The notes beneath the pieces were generated by a model. The model searched no databases. It was given only the letters and a program-made list of their open reading frames with translations, and was not told where the DNA came from. The translations under genes and the position numbers were made by a program. From Spongisporangium articulatum (GTDB lineage: Bacteria > Actinomycetota > Actinomycetes > Actinomycetales > Kineosporiaceae), in assembly GCF_044465595.1 (NCBI RefSeq), contig NZ_JBITLV010000004.1, positions 434,001 through 498,000 of the forward strand: 64,000 nt of DNA, written 5' to 3'. Positions 42,123-50,796 of the stretch are shown in pieces (the first letter of the stretch is position 1; every line of letters starts with the position of its first letter).

Positions 42123-43235
42123 GTGACCGAGCCGTGGGACGCACACGCCCCGGACGACCCCCGGTACGCGCCGGTGGGGGAGGTCCCGCCGCCGCAGCCG
42201 TCGACGGTCATCTCGGTGCTCGCCGGGTTCGCCGGGCTCCTGCTGCTGTGCGTGGCGATCCTGCTGCCCACCGACTACGTCGTCCTGAAGCCCGGTCCGG
42301 TGCTGAACACCCTCGGCGCCTACGACGGCACGCAGCTGATCACGATCACCGGCCACGCGACGTACCCGACCAGCGGGCAGCTCGACATGACGACCGTGCG
42401 CACCATGGGCGCCCCCGGCTCGCGGGTCAGCCTGATCTCGGTCGCCCTGGCCTGGCTGCGCCCCTCGGAGTCGGCCGTGCCGCGCGAGCTGTACTACCCG
42501 AAGGACGAGAGCGCCGAGGAGATCGAGCAGCAGGACCAGGCGATGATGGTCGACTCGCAGGAATCGGCGGCCGTCGCGGCCCTCGTGTCGCTGGGCGTCT
42601 CGGTGCCCGCGGACCTGGCCGTGGCCGGCGTCCGCCCCAAGACCCCGGCGACCGGCTGGTTCACTTACGGCGACGTGATCCAGGCCGTGGGCGGCGTCCG
42701 GGTGGTGTCGATCCGGGCCCTCAAGGCCCAGATCCGGGCGGTTCGGCCGGGCCGGTCGGTCACGTTCACGGTGCTGCGGGCCGGTCAGGCGGTCAGGGTC
42801 GCGGCCACCAAGCCGGCCTCCGCCGGCAACGACTGGTTGCTGACCGACCTGTACATCGACGCCCGCTACCAGCTGCCGTTCACCGTCACGTTCGGGCTGA
42901 AGGACGTCGTCGGGCCCAGCGCCGGGCACATGTTCGCGCTCGGGGTGATCGACAAGCTGACGGCCGGCGACATGACCGGCGGGAAGCGGATCGCCGGCAC
43001 CGGCACGATCGACGCCGCGGGGAACGTGGGCGCGATCGGGGGCATCCGGCAGAAGCTGGTCGGTGCCCGACGGGCCGGCGCCCAGTACTTCCTGGCCCCG
43101 GCGGCCAACTGCAACGAGGTCGTCGGGCACGTGCCCGACGGGCTGCAGGTGGTGAAGACGGCGACGCTGAAGCAGTCGCGCGGCTACGTCGCGAAGATCG
43201 CGGCGGGGCAGGCTGCCGGGCTGCCGACCTGCTGA
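42123..43235 (+). CDS. YlbL-type PDZ/Lon-like membrane serine protease (Rv3194c-like)
   Basis: 370 aa, GTG start. One TM helix (about 27-52), then a PDZ domain (FTYGDVIQAVGGVRVVSIRA), then a LonB-like S16 domain. The catalytic Ser is in VGPSAGHMFAL (near 266) and the Lys in IGGIRQKLVGA. The protease would face the cell exterior behind a membrane anchor. Substrate unknown. It is divergent from the DUF2342 gene. Confidence 0.9.
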   Translation: MTEPWDAHAPDDPRYAPVGEVPPPQPSTVISVLAGFAGLLLLCVAILLPTDYVVLKPGPVLNTLGAYDGTQLITITGHATYPTSGQLDMTTVRTMGAPGSRVSLISVALAWLRPSESAVPRELYYPKDESAEEIEQQDQAMMVDSQESAAVAALVSLGVSVPADLAVAGVRPKTPATGWFTYGDVIQAVGGVRVVSIRALKAQIRAVRPGRSVTFTVLRAGQAVRVAATKPASAGNDWLLTDLYIDARYQLPFTVTFGLKDVVGPSAGHMFALGVIDKLTAGDMTGGKRIAGTGTIDAAGNVGAIGGIRQKLVGARRAGAQYFLAPAANCNEVVGHVPDGLQVVKTATLKQSRGYVAKIAAGQAAGLPTC

Positions 43236-43247
43236 GCTGCCCGCTGC

Positions 43248-43802
43248 TCAGATGAGCGTCGCGGCGACGATGTCGGCCAGGGCCGGCACGAGCGTCGGAC
43301 CGACCACCACCTTGTCGTCGCTGTCGTGGTCGCGGGCGCGGACCGCGCATGAGCGCGGGCCGGAGCGCAGCACCGCGGCGGCCATCCGCACGTCCCGGCG
43401 GGAGGGGTGGTCGGCGAGGATCGCGGCGGCGGCCGCCTCGTCGTCCGGCAGGTCCTTCTCGACCTCGGGCGGGACGACGGACCGCTCGACCACCACGGCC
43501 GCCCCGTCGACCGAGTCGGGCCAGGAGATGCCCGCCAGCAGGTCGCTGAGCGTCTCGGCCTCCGGCAGGTTCTCCTGCTCGACGGCTGTGAGGTGCTCGG
43601 GGTCGGCGCGGGCGGCGTCCAGGACGTCGGGGGGCAGGCGCTCGGCGAGGCTCCCGTCGCGCTCCAGCGCACCCGCCGTCCGGACCAGGGCGAACAGCCG
43701 CACCGGACCGTCCCAGCCCGCCAGCGACGCGTGCCGCTCGAGTTCCACCACGACACGGTTCACAGCCTGTGTCGCCGGGTCGGGGAGTTCGGTGCCGTTC
43801 AC
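43248..43802 (-). CDS. PPA1309 family protein
   Basis: 184 aa, GTG start after GTGAGG. Matches the actinobacterial PPA1309 family (VRLFALVRTAGAL; ISWPDSVDGAAVVVER; DVRMAAAVLRSG). Soluble, no known motif or function. It lies convergent with the YlbL gene and divergent from UPF0182. Confidence 0.83.
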   Translation of the reverse strand: MNGTELPDPATQAVNRVVVELERHASLAGWDGPVRLFALVRTAGALERDGSLAERLPPDVLDAARADPEHLTAVEQENLPEAETLSDLLAGISWPDSVDGAAVVVERSVVPPEVEKDLPDDEAAAAAILADHPSRRDVRMAAAVLRSGPRSCAVRARDHDSDDKVVVGPTLVPALADIVAATLI

Positions 43803-43904
43803 CAGTGCATCCTCACGCCCGCATCCTATGAACCTGTAGTTATCGGGACCGTTATCGGGTCATGAGTGGGGGAACCCTGGCGACGATGAGTAAGTTCTCG
43901 TTGC

Positions 43905-46904
43905 GTGACCTTCGAGCGTGAGCCACGTGGCCCGCGGCCCGTCCTGAACCGTCGACGTCGGGGCGCGCTCGCGCCGACCCTCGTCGTGGTCGGCGTGCTG
44001 ATCATCCTCGGGCTGATCTTCGCCCAGATCTGGACCGACGTGCTGTGGTACCAGCAGCTCGGCTACCTCCAGGTGTACCGGACCGAGCTGTTCACCCGGG
44101 CGGTGCTGTTCGTCGTCGGCGGCGTCGTGATGGGGCTGGCCGTCGGCAGCAGCCTGCTGATCGGGTACCGCAGCCGGCCGATCTACGCGCCGGTCTCCGC
44201 CGAGCAGGCCGGGCTCGACCGGTACCGCGACAGCATCGAGCCGCTGCGCCGGCTGGTGGCCGTGGCCGTGCCGGTCGTGATCGGGCTGTTCGCCGGGTCG
44301 GCCGCCGGGCAGCAGTGGCAGACCGTGCAGTTGTGGCTGCACAGCACGTCGTTCGGCACGAAGGACCCGCAGTTCCACCTCGACGTGTCGTTCTTCGTGT
44401 TCACGCTGCCCTGGCTGCAGTTCCTCGTCGGCTTCCTGACCGCGGCCACGTTCCTGGCCGGCCTGGCCGCGGGCGTGACGCACTACCTGTACGGCGGGCT
44501 GCGGTTGCAGGGCGGCGGGCAGCGGCTGACGTCGGCCGCCCGCGTACACCTGTCGGTGCTGGCCGCGATCTTCCTGCTGCTGCGCGGCATCGGCTACTGG
44601 CTGGGGCGGTACGCCCTGTCCACCAAGGACTCCCGGCTGATCACCGGTCTGACCTACACCGACGCCAACGCGGTCCTGACCGCGCGGGGAGTGCTGGCCG
44701 GCATCGCTGTCCTCGTGGCCGTGCTGTTCCTCGTCACCGCGTTCATGGACCAGTTCCGCCTGCTCCCGCTGTACGGCGTGGCGCTGCTCGTGGTCTCGGC
44801 GATCGTGGTCGGCGGCATCCTGCCCGCGGGGGTGCAGCGGTTCAAGGTCACCCCGAACGCGCAGGCCCTGGAGCGCAAGTACATCCAGCACAACATCGAC
44901 GCGACGCGCGCGGCGTACGGGTTGAGCAACGTCCAGTCGGAGAACTACGACGCGACGACGGACGCCGAACCTGAGGCCCTGCGCAAGGACGCCGACACGG
45001 CCAGCGGCATCCGGCTGGTCGACCCGTCGCTGGTCAGCGACACGTTCCGCCAGCTGCAGCAGATCAAGCAGTACTACTCGTTCCCCGACAGCCTCGACGT
45101 CGACCGCTACGACATCGACGGCCAGACGCAGGACGCCGTCGTCGCCGTGCGCGAGCTCGACCTGGACCAGCCGGCGCTCACCTCGCAGCGCAACTGGGTC
45201 AACGACCACATCGTCTACACCCACGGGTTCGGCCTGGTCGGCGCCTACGGCACGCAGAGCACGCCGGGCGGCCAGCCGGTGTTCTTCCAGCAGGACATCC
45301 CCTCCACCGGGAAGTTGAAGCCCTACGAGCCGCGGGTGTACTTCGGCGAGAAGTCGCCCGACTACTCGATCGTCGGTGGCGCGGCGAACGGGCCGAAGCG
45401 CGAGCTCGACTACCCGGACGACTCGGGTACCAACGAGGTGAACACGACCTACGCCGGCGCCGGTGGCGTGAAGATCGGTTCGCTGTTCCGGAAGCTGTTG
45501 TACGCCATCAAGTTCCGGGAGCAGAACATCCTGCTCTCCAGCGCCGTGAACGACCAGTCGAAGATCATGTACGACCGCAGCCCGCGCGAGCGGGTGCAGA
45601 AGGTCGCGCCGTTCCTGACTCTCGACGGCGACCCGTACCCGGCGGTCATCGACGGTCGGATCAAGTGGATCGTCGACGGCTACACGACGTCGGCCAACTA
45701 CCCGTACTCCCGCTCGAAGGTGCTGGAGGAGGCGACGTCCGACTCCATCACCGCGCTGCCCAGCAGCAGCGTGGTGGCGCTGGACAACCGGCGGATCAAC
45801 TACATCCGCAACTCGGTGAAGGCGACCGTCGACGCCTACGACGGCTCCGTGACCCTCTACAGCTGGGACCAGAAGGACCCGGTGCTGAAGTCGTGGGAGA
45901 AGATCTTCCCCGGCGCGGTGCAGCCGCAGGCGAAGATCGACAGCCAGCTCATGAGTCACATCCGTTACCCGGAGGACCTTTTCAAGGTTCAGCGGGACCT
46001 GATGCAGACCTACCACGTGACCGACGCCAACGGCTTCTACAGCGGGCAGGACTTCTGGGAGGTTCCCGACGACCCGACCCGCAACACGAACTCGTTGCAG
46101 CCGGCCTACTACCTGACCCTGCAGATGCCGGGGCAGGACCAACCCACGTTCTCGTTGTCCACGGCGTTCGTGCCCAAGGGGCGCACCCGCAACGTGCTGA
46201 CGGGATTCATGGCGGTCGACGCCGACGCCGGCGACACCCCCGGCCAACCGCGCCCCGGGTACGGACAGTTCAGGCTGCTGAAGCTGCCGAGCGACTCGCC
46301 GGTGTCCGGGCCCGGGCAGGTGCAGAGCAACTTTAACTCCGACACCGAGGTGGCCCAGCAGATCAAGCTGCTGGAGGGCACCAGTTCGACGGTCGAGAGA
46401 GGCAACCTGCTCACGTTGCCGTTGGCCGGCGGCCTGCTCTACGTGCAACCGGTCTACGTGCGCGGTGGCAGCGGAACGGGCACCGGCACGTTCCCGCTGC
46501 TGCGCAAGATCGTGGTCGGCTTCGGCAGCGAGATCGGGTTCGCCGACACCCTCGCCGACGCGCTGGACCAGGTGTTCGGGAACTCCTCCGGGACGGGGTC
46601 CGGGACCGGCACCGGGACCGGGGGCACCGGCTCGGGCGGGACGGCGGGCAACACGGCCCTGCAGAACGCCCTGGACGACGCCCAGCAGGCTCTCGCGGAC
46701 AGCGACGCGGCGCTGAAGAAGGGCGACTTCACGGCCTACGGAGCGGCGCAGAAGCGACTCCAGCAGGCCATCGAGGCCGCCATCGCCGCCGAGGACGCCG
46801 CGTCCAAGGCCAGGACCACCCCGTCCGCGTCCGCGTCCGCTTCCGCCACGCCTCGGGCGTCGGCGTCGGCGTCGGCCACCCCGAGAGCGAGCGCCAGCCC
46901 GTAA
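43905..46904 (+). CDS. UPF0182 family large membrane protein (Rv3193c-like)
   Basis: 999 aa, GTG start; TAAGTT at 43891-43896 is a possible -10. About seven TM helices lie in the first 320 residues, followed by a large extracytoplasmic domain (VNDHIVYTHGFG, RVYFGEKSPDYSIVG). The C-terminal ~110 residues are a Gly/Thr linker, a helical stretch and a low-complexity tail of repeated SASA/TPRA units. The family is universal in actinobacteria but uncharacterised; an envelope role is inferred from topology. Confidence 0.92.
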   Translation: MTFEREPRGPRPVLNRRRRGALAPTLVVVGVLIILGLIFAQIWTDVLWYQQLGYLQVYRTELFTRAVLFVVGGVVMGLAVGSSLLIGYRSRPIYAPVSAEQAGLDRYRDSIEPLRRLVAVAVPVVIGLFAGSAAGQQWQTVQLWLHSTSFGTKDPQFHLDVSFFVFTLPWLQFLVGFLTAATFLAGLAAGVTHYLYGGLRLQGGGQRLTSAARVHLSVLAAIFLLLRGIGYWLGRYALSTKDSRLITGLTYTDANAVLTARGVLAGIAVLVAVLFLVTAFMDQFRLLPLYGVALLVVSAIVVGGILPAGVQRFKVTPNAQALERKYIQHNIDATRAAYGLSNVQSENYDATTDAEPEALRKDADTASGIRLVDPSLVSDTFRQLQQIKQYYSFPDSLDVDRYDIDGQTQDAVVAVRELDLDQPALTSQRNWVNDHIVYTHGFGLVGAYGTQSTPGGQPVFFQQDIPSTGKLKPYEPRVYFGEKSPDYSIVGGAANGPKRELDYPDDSGTNEVNTTYAGAGGVKIGSLFRKLLYAIKFREQNILLSSAVNDQSKIMYDRSPRERVQKVAPFLTLDGDPYPAVIDGRIKWIVDGYTTSANYPYSRSKVLEEATSDSITALPSSSVVALDNRRINYIRNSVKATVDAYDGSVTLYSWDQKDPVLKSWEKIFPGAVQPQAKIDSQLMSHIRYPEDLFKVQRDLMQTYHVTDANGFYSGQDFWEVPDDPTRNTNSLQPAYYLTLQMPGQDQPTFSLSTAFVPKGRTRNVLTGFMAVDADAGDTPGQPRPGYGQFRLLKLPSDSPVSGPGQVQSNFNSDTEVAQQIKLLEGTSSTVERGNLLTLPLAGGLLYVQPVYVRGGSGTGTGTFPLLRKIVVGFGSEIGFADTLADALDQVFGNSSGTGSGTGTGTGGTGSGGTAGNTALQNALDDAQQALADSDAALKKGDFTAYGAAQKRLQQAIEAAIAAEDAASKARTTPSASASASATPRASASASATPRASASP

Positions 46905-46910
46905 CGCCTT

Positions 46911-46979
46911 CAAGATCACCGGCTCGGTGCGCGGATCCGCAGTTCGACCCGCAGTTCGTGCACCGAGTCGGCGATCTTG
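46911..46979. repeat. Inverted repeat, family A copy 2, after UPF0182
   Basis: Arms CAAGATCACCGGCTCGGTGC (46911-46930) and 46960-46979 pair with 18 of 20 positions around a 29-nt loop containing GCAGTTC twice. It shares ends and loop motif with 10249-10319. It starts 6 bp after the UPF0182 stop, so it may end that transcript. Confidence 0.75.
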
Positions 46980-47036
46980 GTCCTGACCAGCCGATTTGGT
47001 GGGCTGGACGGGGGTGTGTAACGTTGGGTTCACCGA

Positions 47037-47110
47037 CGCGGGGTGGAGCAGCTCGGTAGCTCGCTGGGCTCATAACCCAGAGGTCGCAGGTTCAAATCCT
47101 GCCCCCGCTA
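47037..47110 (+). tRNA. Initiator tRNA-Met (CAT anticodon)
   Basis: 74 nt forming a full cloverleaf: acceptor CGCGGGG with 3' strand CCCCGCT, giving an unpaired C1-U72 end, three G-C pairs (GGG/CCC) in the anticodon stem, anticodon CAT at 47071-47073, and TTCAAAT in the T loop. The mismatched first pair and the GGG/CCC stem mark an initiator tRNA. CCA is not encoded (CAA follows). A promoter with -10 TAACGT is at 47019. The integrase-bearing element lies directly downstream, so this is the likely integration site. Confidence 0.95.
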
Positions 47111-47130
47111 CAAATGAAAGTGCAGGTCAG

Positions 47131-47162
47131 AGGCCCTGTCCGGTTCGCCGGGCGGGGCCTTT
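47131..47162 (+). terminator. tRNA-Met terminator hairpin
   Basis: GGCCCTGTCCGG and CCGGGCGGGGCC pair over 12 bp (two G-U) closed by a TTCG tetraloop, followed by TTT. It is 21 bp after the tRNA. Confidence 0.75.
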
Positions 47163-47338
47163 GGTCGTTGCGGAAGCGCCAGTGTGCACGGATCTGTGCA
47201 CGGCAGGTGACTTGAGCGCCCGGAGGCCGCCATCTTGCTAGTCCTGAGAGCGGACCCGCCGACCAGAACCCCTGGACGGCACCTTGGACCTTCTCCTGAC
47301 CTGGCCAATGTGATGCGGAAGCGGTCTAGCATTCTCGA

Positions 47339-47677
47339 ATGCAGACGGGGACCTCGATCTTGGGCCCGCTCGCGGTGCTCACTGCGGCGATTATTGCCCT
47401 GCTCGGTGTCGGTGCCACTGTCAGACAAAAGTCCAAGACTGACCGCCGTGAGCAATGGTGGAAGAGGGCAGAGTGGTCGCTCGACCAGATTTTTCATACA
47501 GACGAGGCTCGTCAGCGCGTTGGCTTCGCTGTACTTCTCGTTCTCGCGGACAGCAGACTTGCTACGAGTGAGGAGTTTGCACTCCTCGATGCGGCCGCCG
47601 ACGTCGTGATCGACTCGGCGGAAATCAATGAGGAAGACCAAGATGAGGATCATGACGGTGGATTGGGGCGCTCATGA
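47339..47677 (+). CDS. Small membrane protein in integrated element
   Basis: 112 aa. One N-terminal TM helix (ILGPLAVLTAAIIALLGVGA) is followed by a charged cytoplasmic part and an acidic tail (EEDQDEDHD). No family recognised. The stop overlaps the next gene's ATG (ATGA), so the pair is translated together. Lower G+C than the host genes. Confidence 0.65.
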   Translation: MQTGTSILGPLAVLTAAIIALLGVGATVRQKSKTDRREQWWKRAEWSLDQIFHTDEARQRVGFAVLLVLADSRLATSEEFALLDAAADVVIDSAEINEEDQDEDHDGGLGRS

Positions 47678-48363
47678 CTGAGCCGGCCCAGGAAGCGGGG
47701 GCGCGCTCTCGGCGCGCGGCAGCTGGGGGAACGCGCACGGCGATTGTCGTAAGCAATGACCCGGACCTCACCCGCAAGATCTCTGATCTGATCGCTGCGG
47801 TTCATGCTGACAGCATCATCTTAACGATTCCGGAATATGAGGAAGCAATCCCAATCCTTGGAGAAACGACGGCCGGATTGGTGGTTATTGATACCGCAAT
47901 GATTGATTGGGAAGCGGGAATGGACGCCATCAGGCCCTTCACTCGCTCGCCGAACTGGTCGCCGTTCTTATTTATCGTGCGAGAAGGCGTCAATGGAGAA
48001 AAAGAGAATCTCTTAGCTCAGGCAACCAAGATGGGCCGTCGCAGCATTGTTCATGTTGATGACGATGAGGTAGCAATCTCGGCAAGGATCGGGGACGCCT
48101 TCGCGTGGGGAGCTTCGATGCGTGCCATCTTGGAAGATGCCCCTGTACCCAGCCTACTTGCAGCCGACCGAGGCAGCTCCGTGACAACTGACGTCTTGTC
48201 CCCGACGATCGGGCAGGATCTAGATTCGTCTAGATTTGGCCCCGGTACCGTGGCCGCCGCTTCGGTTTTAAAAGAAAAGGTGGCGGAACGGCGGAGAGGT
48301 ATGCGCAATACCCTAGTCGCTCGTGGTTGGCGAGTCCCTTGGCGGCATGCTTCAGGAGAATGA
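47674..48363 (+). CDS. Receiver-like (CheY-fold) protein in integrated element
   Basis: 229 aa. Residues 20-140 follow a receiver-like pattern: TAIVVSNDPDLTRKISDLI, then an Asp at the phospho-site position (GLVVIDTAMIDW), a FLFIV strand and RRSIVHVDDD. The Lys of true receivers is not clear, and no output domain follows; the C-terminal 70 residues are basic and disordered. A regulator or adaptor working with the upstream membrane protein is possible. The family is uncertain. Confidence 0.55.
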   Translation: MTEPAQEAGARSRRAAAGGTRTAIVVSNDPDLTRKISDLIAAVHADSIILTIPEYEEAIPILGETTAGLVVIDTAMIDWEAGMDAIRPFTRSPNWSPFLFIVREGVNGEKENLLAQATKMGRRSIVHVDDDEVAISARIGDAFAWGASMRAILEDAPVPSLLAADRGSSVTTDVLSPTIGQDLDSSRFGPGTVAAASVLKEKVAERRRGMRNTLVARGWRVPWRHASGE

Positions 48364-48385
48364 TCGGTCGAAGCGAGATTGCTAG

Positions 48386-49530
48386 TCACGGCGACCCAAG
48401 GATTACGCTGGCGATTTCGGCTGCAGCTTCCTGATCCATGCCCTCGACGACGTGACTGTAGGTTTGAAGGGTGAATGCTACGGAGGCGTGGCCCAGGCGT
48501 TCACTGACGATCTTGGGGTGAACGCCTGCCTTCAGCGCGACCGTGGCGTAGGAGTGCCGGACATCGTGCAGGCGGATGAAAGGCAGGCCGGCTGAACGCG
48601 AGAGCTTGAAGAATCTGTCGGTGATGGTCTGCGGATGCAGAGCGTTGCCGTCCGGCCAGCAGAACAGAAGCGGGGAGTGGTGCCCGACCTCGCGACGTTC
48701 TTTCCTCCAGCGAGTCAGATGCGAGCGCAGTGCCTCGACTGTCATGGGGTCGAGCGCAAGCGTGCGGTAACCCCGGTTGGTCTTGGGCTCGGACGTCGCC
48801 GCCCGACCGTGAACGACGACGCGCGGGACGGCCGGCGTCACACGCGCCCGCCGAAGGTCGATGTCTTCCCACGCAGCCCCGCCAGCTCGCCCCGCCGTAG
48901 GCCCGTGGTGGCCACCAGGAGCCACAGCGCGTAGAACCGATCGTCCTGCACGTACTCGACGAACGTGCGCAGCTGCTCGGCCGTCCAGACGGTTCGCTTG
49001 CGCCCGTGGCCGGCGGGCGGCTCGGCATCCTCGGCCGGGTTGCGCGGCAGGTAGCCCCACTTCACGGCATCCCGTAGGGCCCGGCGGAGCATCACGTGCA
49101 CGTTGCGCACCGTCTTGGGTGCGAGGCCGGTTGGGCCGCCCGGAACCTTGCGCACGCGGCCCTCGGCGAGCAGGTGCGAGTACGGGAGGTTGATCCGCAC
49201 CGGGGTCAGATCCTGTAGCGCCGTTGCGCCGATGATCGGGCTCACGTAGGCGTCTCGGTAGTCGCGGTAGTTGGCCCAGGTGGTCGGTCGGATGCGCCCG
49301 TCGATTGCCTTTACCCACTCGTCGAGGAACGCGGCGACGGTCATGCGCGACGGCTTCACGTGCCGGCCCTGCTCGGCGGCTGTCATGGCCTCACGCATGG
49401 CTGCTTCGGCTTCCTTGCGTGTGCCGAAGCCGCTCTTGCTCGGCTGACGCCGGCGCCCTGTCAGAGGGTCCGGTTCGAGGTCGAACCGGTAGGCCCAGAC
49501 TGAGCCGCGCCTGTACACGTTGCCCTTCAT
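48386..49530 (-). pseudogene. int: Frameshifted tyrosine integrase
   Basis: The gene reads from the ATG at 49530 (MKGNVYRRGSVWAYRFDLEP) through the SAM-like arm and the first catalytic Arg (TTGLRRGELAGLR), then loses frame near 48871. The remainder continues in another frame as WEDIDLRRARV through HDVRHSYAT, LGHAS and the nucleophile in TLQTYSHVVEG. One missing base (CTGCG-TGG where CTGCGNTGG is expected) explains it. The intact protein would be about 380 aa, typical for pSAM2/AICE-type integrases. Unless the break is a sequencing error, the element cannot excise by itself. Confidence 0.85.
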
Positions 49531-49721
49531 CAGAGATCACCCATGTCCAGGAGCGCCGCGCTTTTCACGTACACGCGCCCGCCAAGACGCTTGCTGGGTA
49601 GCTCGCCGGACGCGGCGAGCCGGTAGGCGGCGGCCCGGCTGATGCCGAGCAGCTGGGCCGCGCGTGGCACGGAGACGAGCAGGGGGAGGCCTTCGAGGTC
49701 GCGGGCGGGGGACGTGGTCAC
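49530..49721 (-). CDS. xis: Excisionase / HTH DNA-binding protein
   Basis: 63 aa, GTG start behind AAGGAG. An HTH_17-type domain is seen: LVSVPRAAQLLGISRAAAYR, then LAASGELPSKRLGGRVYV. It is the usual small excisionase/transcription factor preceding integrase in actinobacterial integrative elements. The stop overlaps the int start codon by one base. Confidence 0.85.
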   Translation of the reverse strand: MTTSPARDLEGLPLLVSVPRAAQLLGISRAAAYRLAASGELPSKRLGGRVYVKSAALLDMGDL

Positions 49722-49781
49722 GATCGGTTCTCCTTCATGGTTGGCCGAGCTGTGGTCGTGTGAGGTGGGGTGAGCGGTCCT

Positions 49782-49911
49782 AGCCGTCCCAGGCGTTGCA
49801 TTGCTGGTCAGGCTGGGACGGCTCGGATCGTTGGGACGGCTCAAGCCGTCCCGCTGGTGAAGCCGTCCCGCGCTGACCTGCGGTGATGAGGCTGGGACGG
49901 GTGGGACGGCT
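49782..49911. repeat. Iteron-like cluster of AGCCGTCCC 9-mers
   Basis: AGCCGTCCC or its complement GGGACGGCT occurs exactly at 49782, 49815, 49833, 49844, 49861 and 49903, plus GGGACGGGT at 49894. Both orientations occur. The block covers the Rep remnant's 3' end and the gap before xis. It may be a replication origin or an operator of the element. Confidence 0.8.
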
Positions 49912-50492
49912 CTCCCTCGGGGATTGGGAGGTCGAGGACGTCGCCGGGCGCGTTTTCGGGGGCCGGCACCGACGTCAGGGGGAGGGGTGGGCAGTAGCGG
50001 GCCCAGGCGTCGAGGAAGTCGACGCGCTGGTATCCCTTGGCCTGGCTGCCGTCGGGGAATCGGATGTTTGACGAGCGGATGTCGTACTCGCGCAGCAGGT
50101 TGCCGAGCTTCATGGCGGTCAAGCCGGTGGGCCCGTAGTCGGCCCACGGTGCCTCGGGGTCGGCCTTCAGCCGTTCGAGCAGGACGCCGGTCGGCAAGGC
50201 GTTGATGGCGACGGCCAGGCCGAAGGCGGCCCGGCAGTCGATGAGCAGTCGGACCCGGTGGCCGACGTCGGCGGAGGCCTCGTGGTCGGCGGTGAGGTGG
50301 ACGGCGGCGTGCCGGGCGCGCTCGGGCCAGTCGCCGCCGGCAAGGTCGGCGACGGCGATGAGGGGTTCCCAGGTGTCGGCGGCGCGGTCCTCGACGGGCA
50401 TGACGGCCTCGGCCGCCTCCAGCTCGGCCGCGTGACCGGCCAGCCATTCGTTGAGCTGCTGGCCCAGGGCGCGCAGCCGGTAGCTCGGCGAA
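49841..50492 (-). pseudogene. 5'-truncated Rep/DUF3631 helicase remnant
   Basis: From about 50492 the frame reads PSYRLRALGQQLNEWLAGHA and on through MPVEDRAADTWEPLIAVADL (ATG at 50401) to a stop at 49841. This is the C-terminal part of DUF3631 replication proteins of actinobacterial integrative elements. The primase/ATPase portion, with its P-loop, is missing, and a stop lies just upstream. The break near 50.49 kb marks a deletion or insertion, beyond which the low-G+C defence-like region starts. Confidence 0.75.
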
Positions 50493-50796
50493 GGGTTTCA
50501 CTCAGTATGGTTGGCCCGGCAAGTGGCGCGGTTACCGTGAGGAATTGATGCGTCGGTGGCAGCTCACTGCATCAAGAACTTAGAGCGAAATTGTGGTGGC
50601 CGGGCACTGAAAGTAAATATCGCTCAATGGTAGTGGTGCAGCCGTGTCCGAGGCGCTCCTTCACGATTTGGAGATCAGCGTCACCGGCGAGTAGCCACTT
50701 AGAGTGCCGTCCTCAATGTGTATCAGCAGCTTGGCGACCATGCGTTCAGCGAGCTTCACCTGACGTCCGGCCCTACGGATTGTAGGTTTATGCTCT
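50493..50796. other. Gene-free stretch at element breakpoint
   Basis: No supported coding sequence. Base composition drops visibly to the left of the ATPase gene's 3' end. It contains the junction with the truncated Rep gene. Confidence 0.5.

Noticed and set aside
43860..47033. 1057-codon minus-strand frame antisense to UPF0182
   Set aside because: It is a shadow frame caused by G+C-rich codons; Val/Gly/Arg/His-rich sequence without domains.
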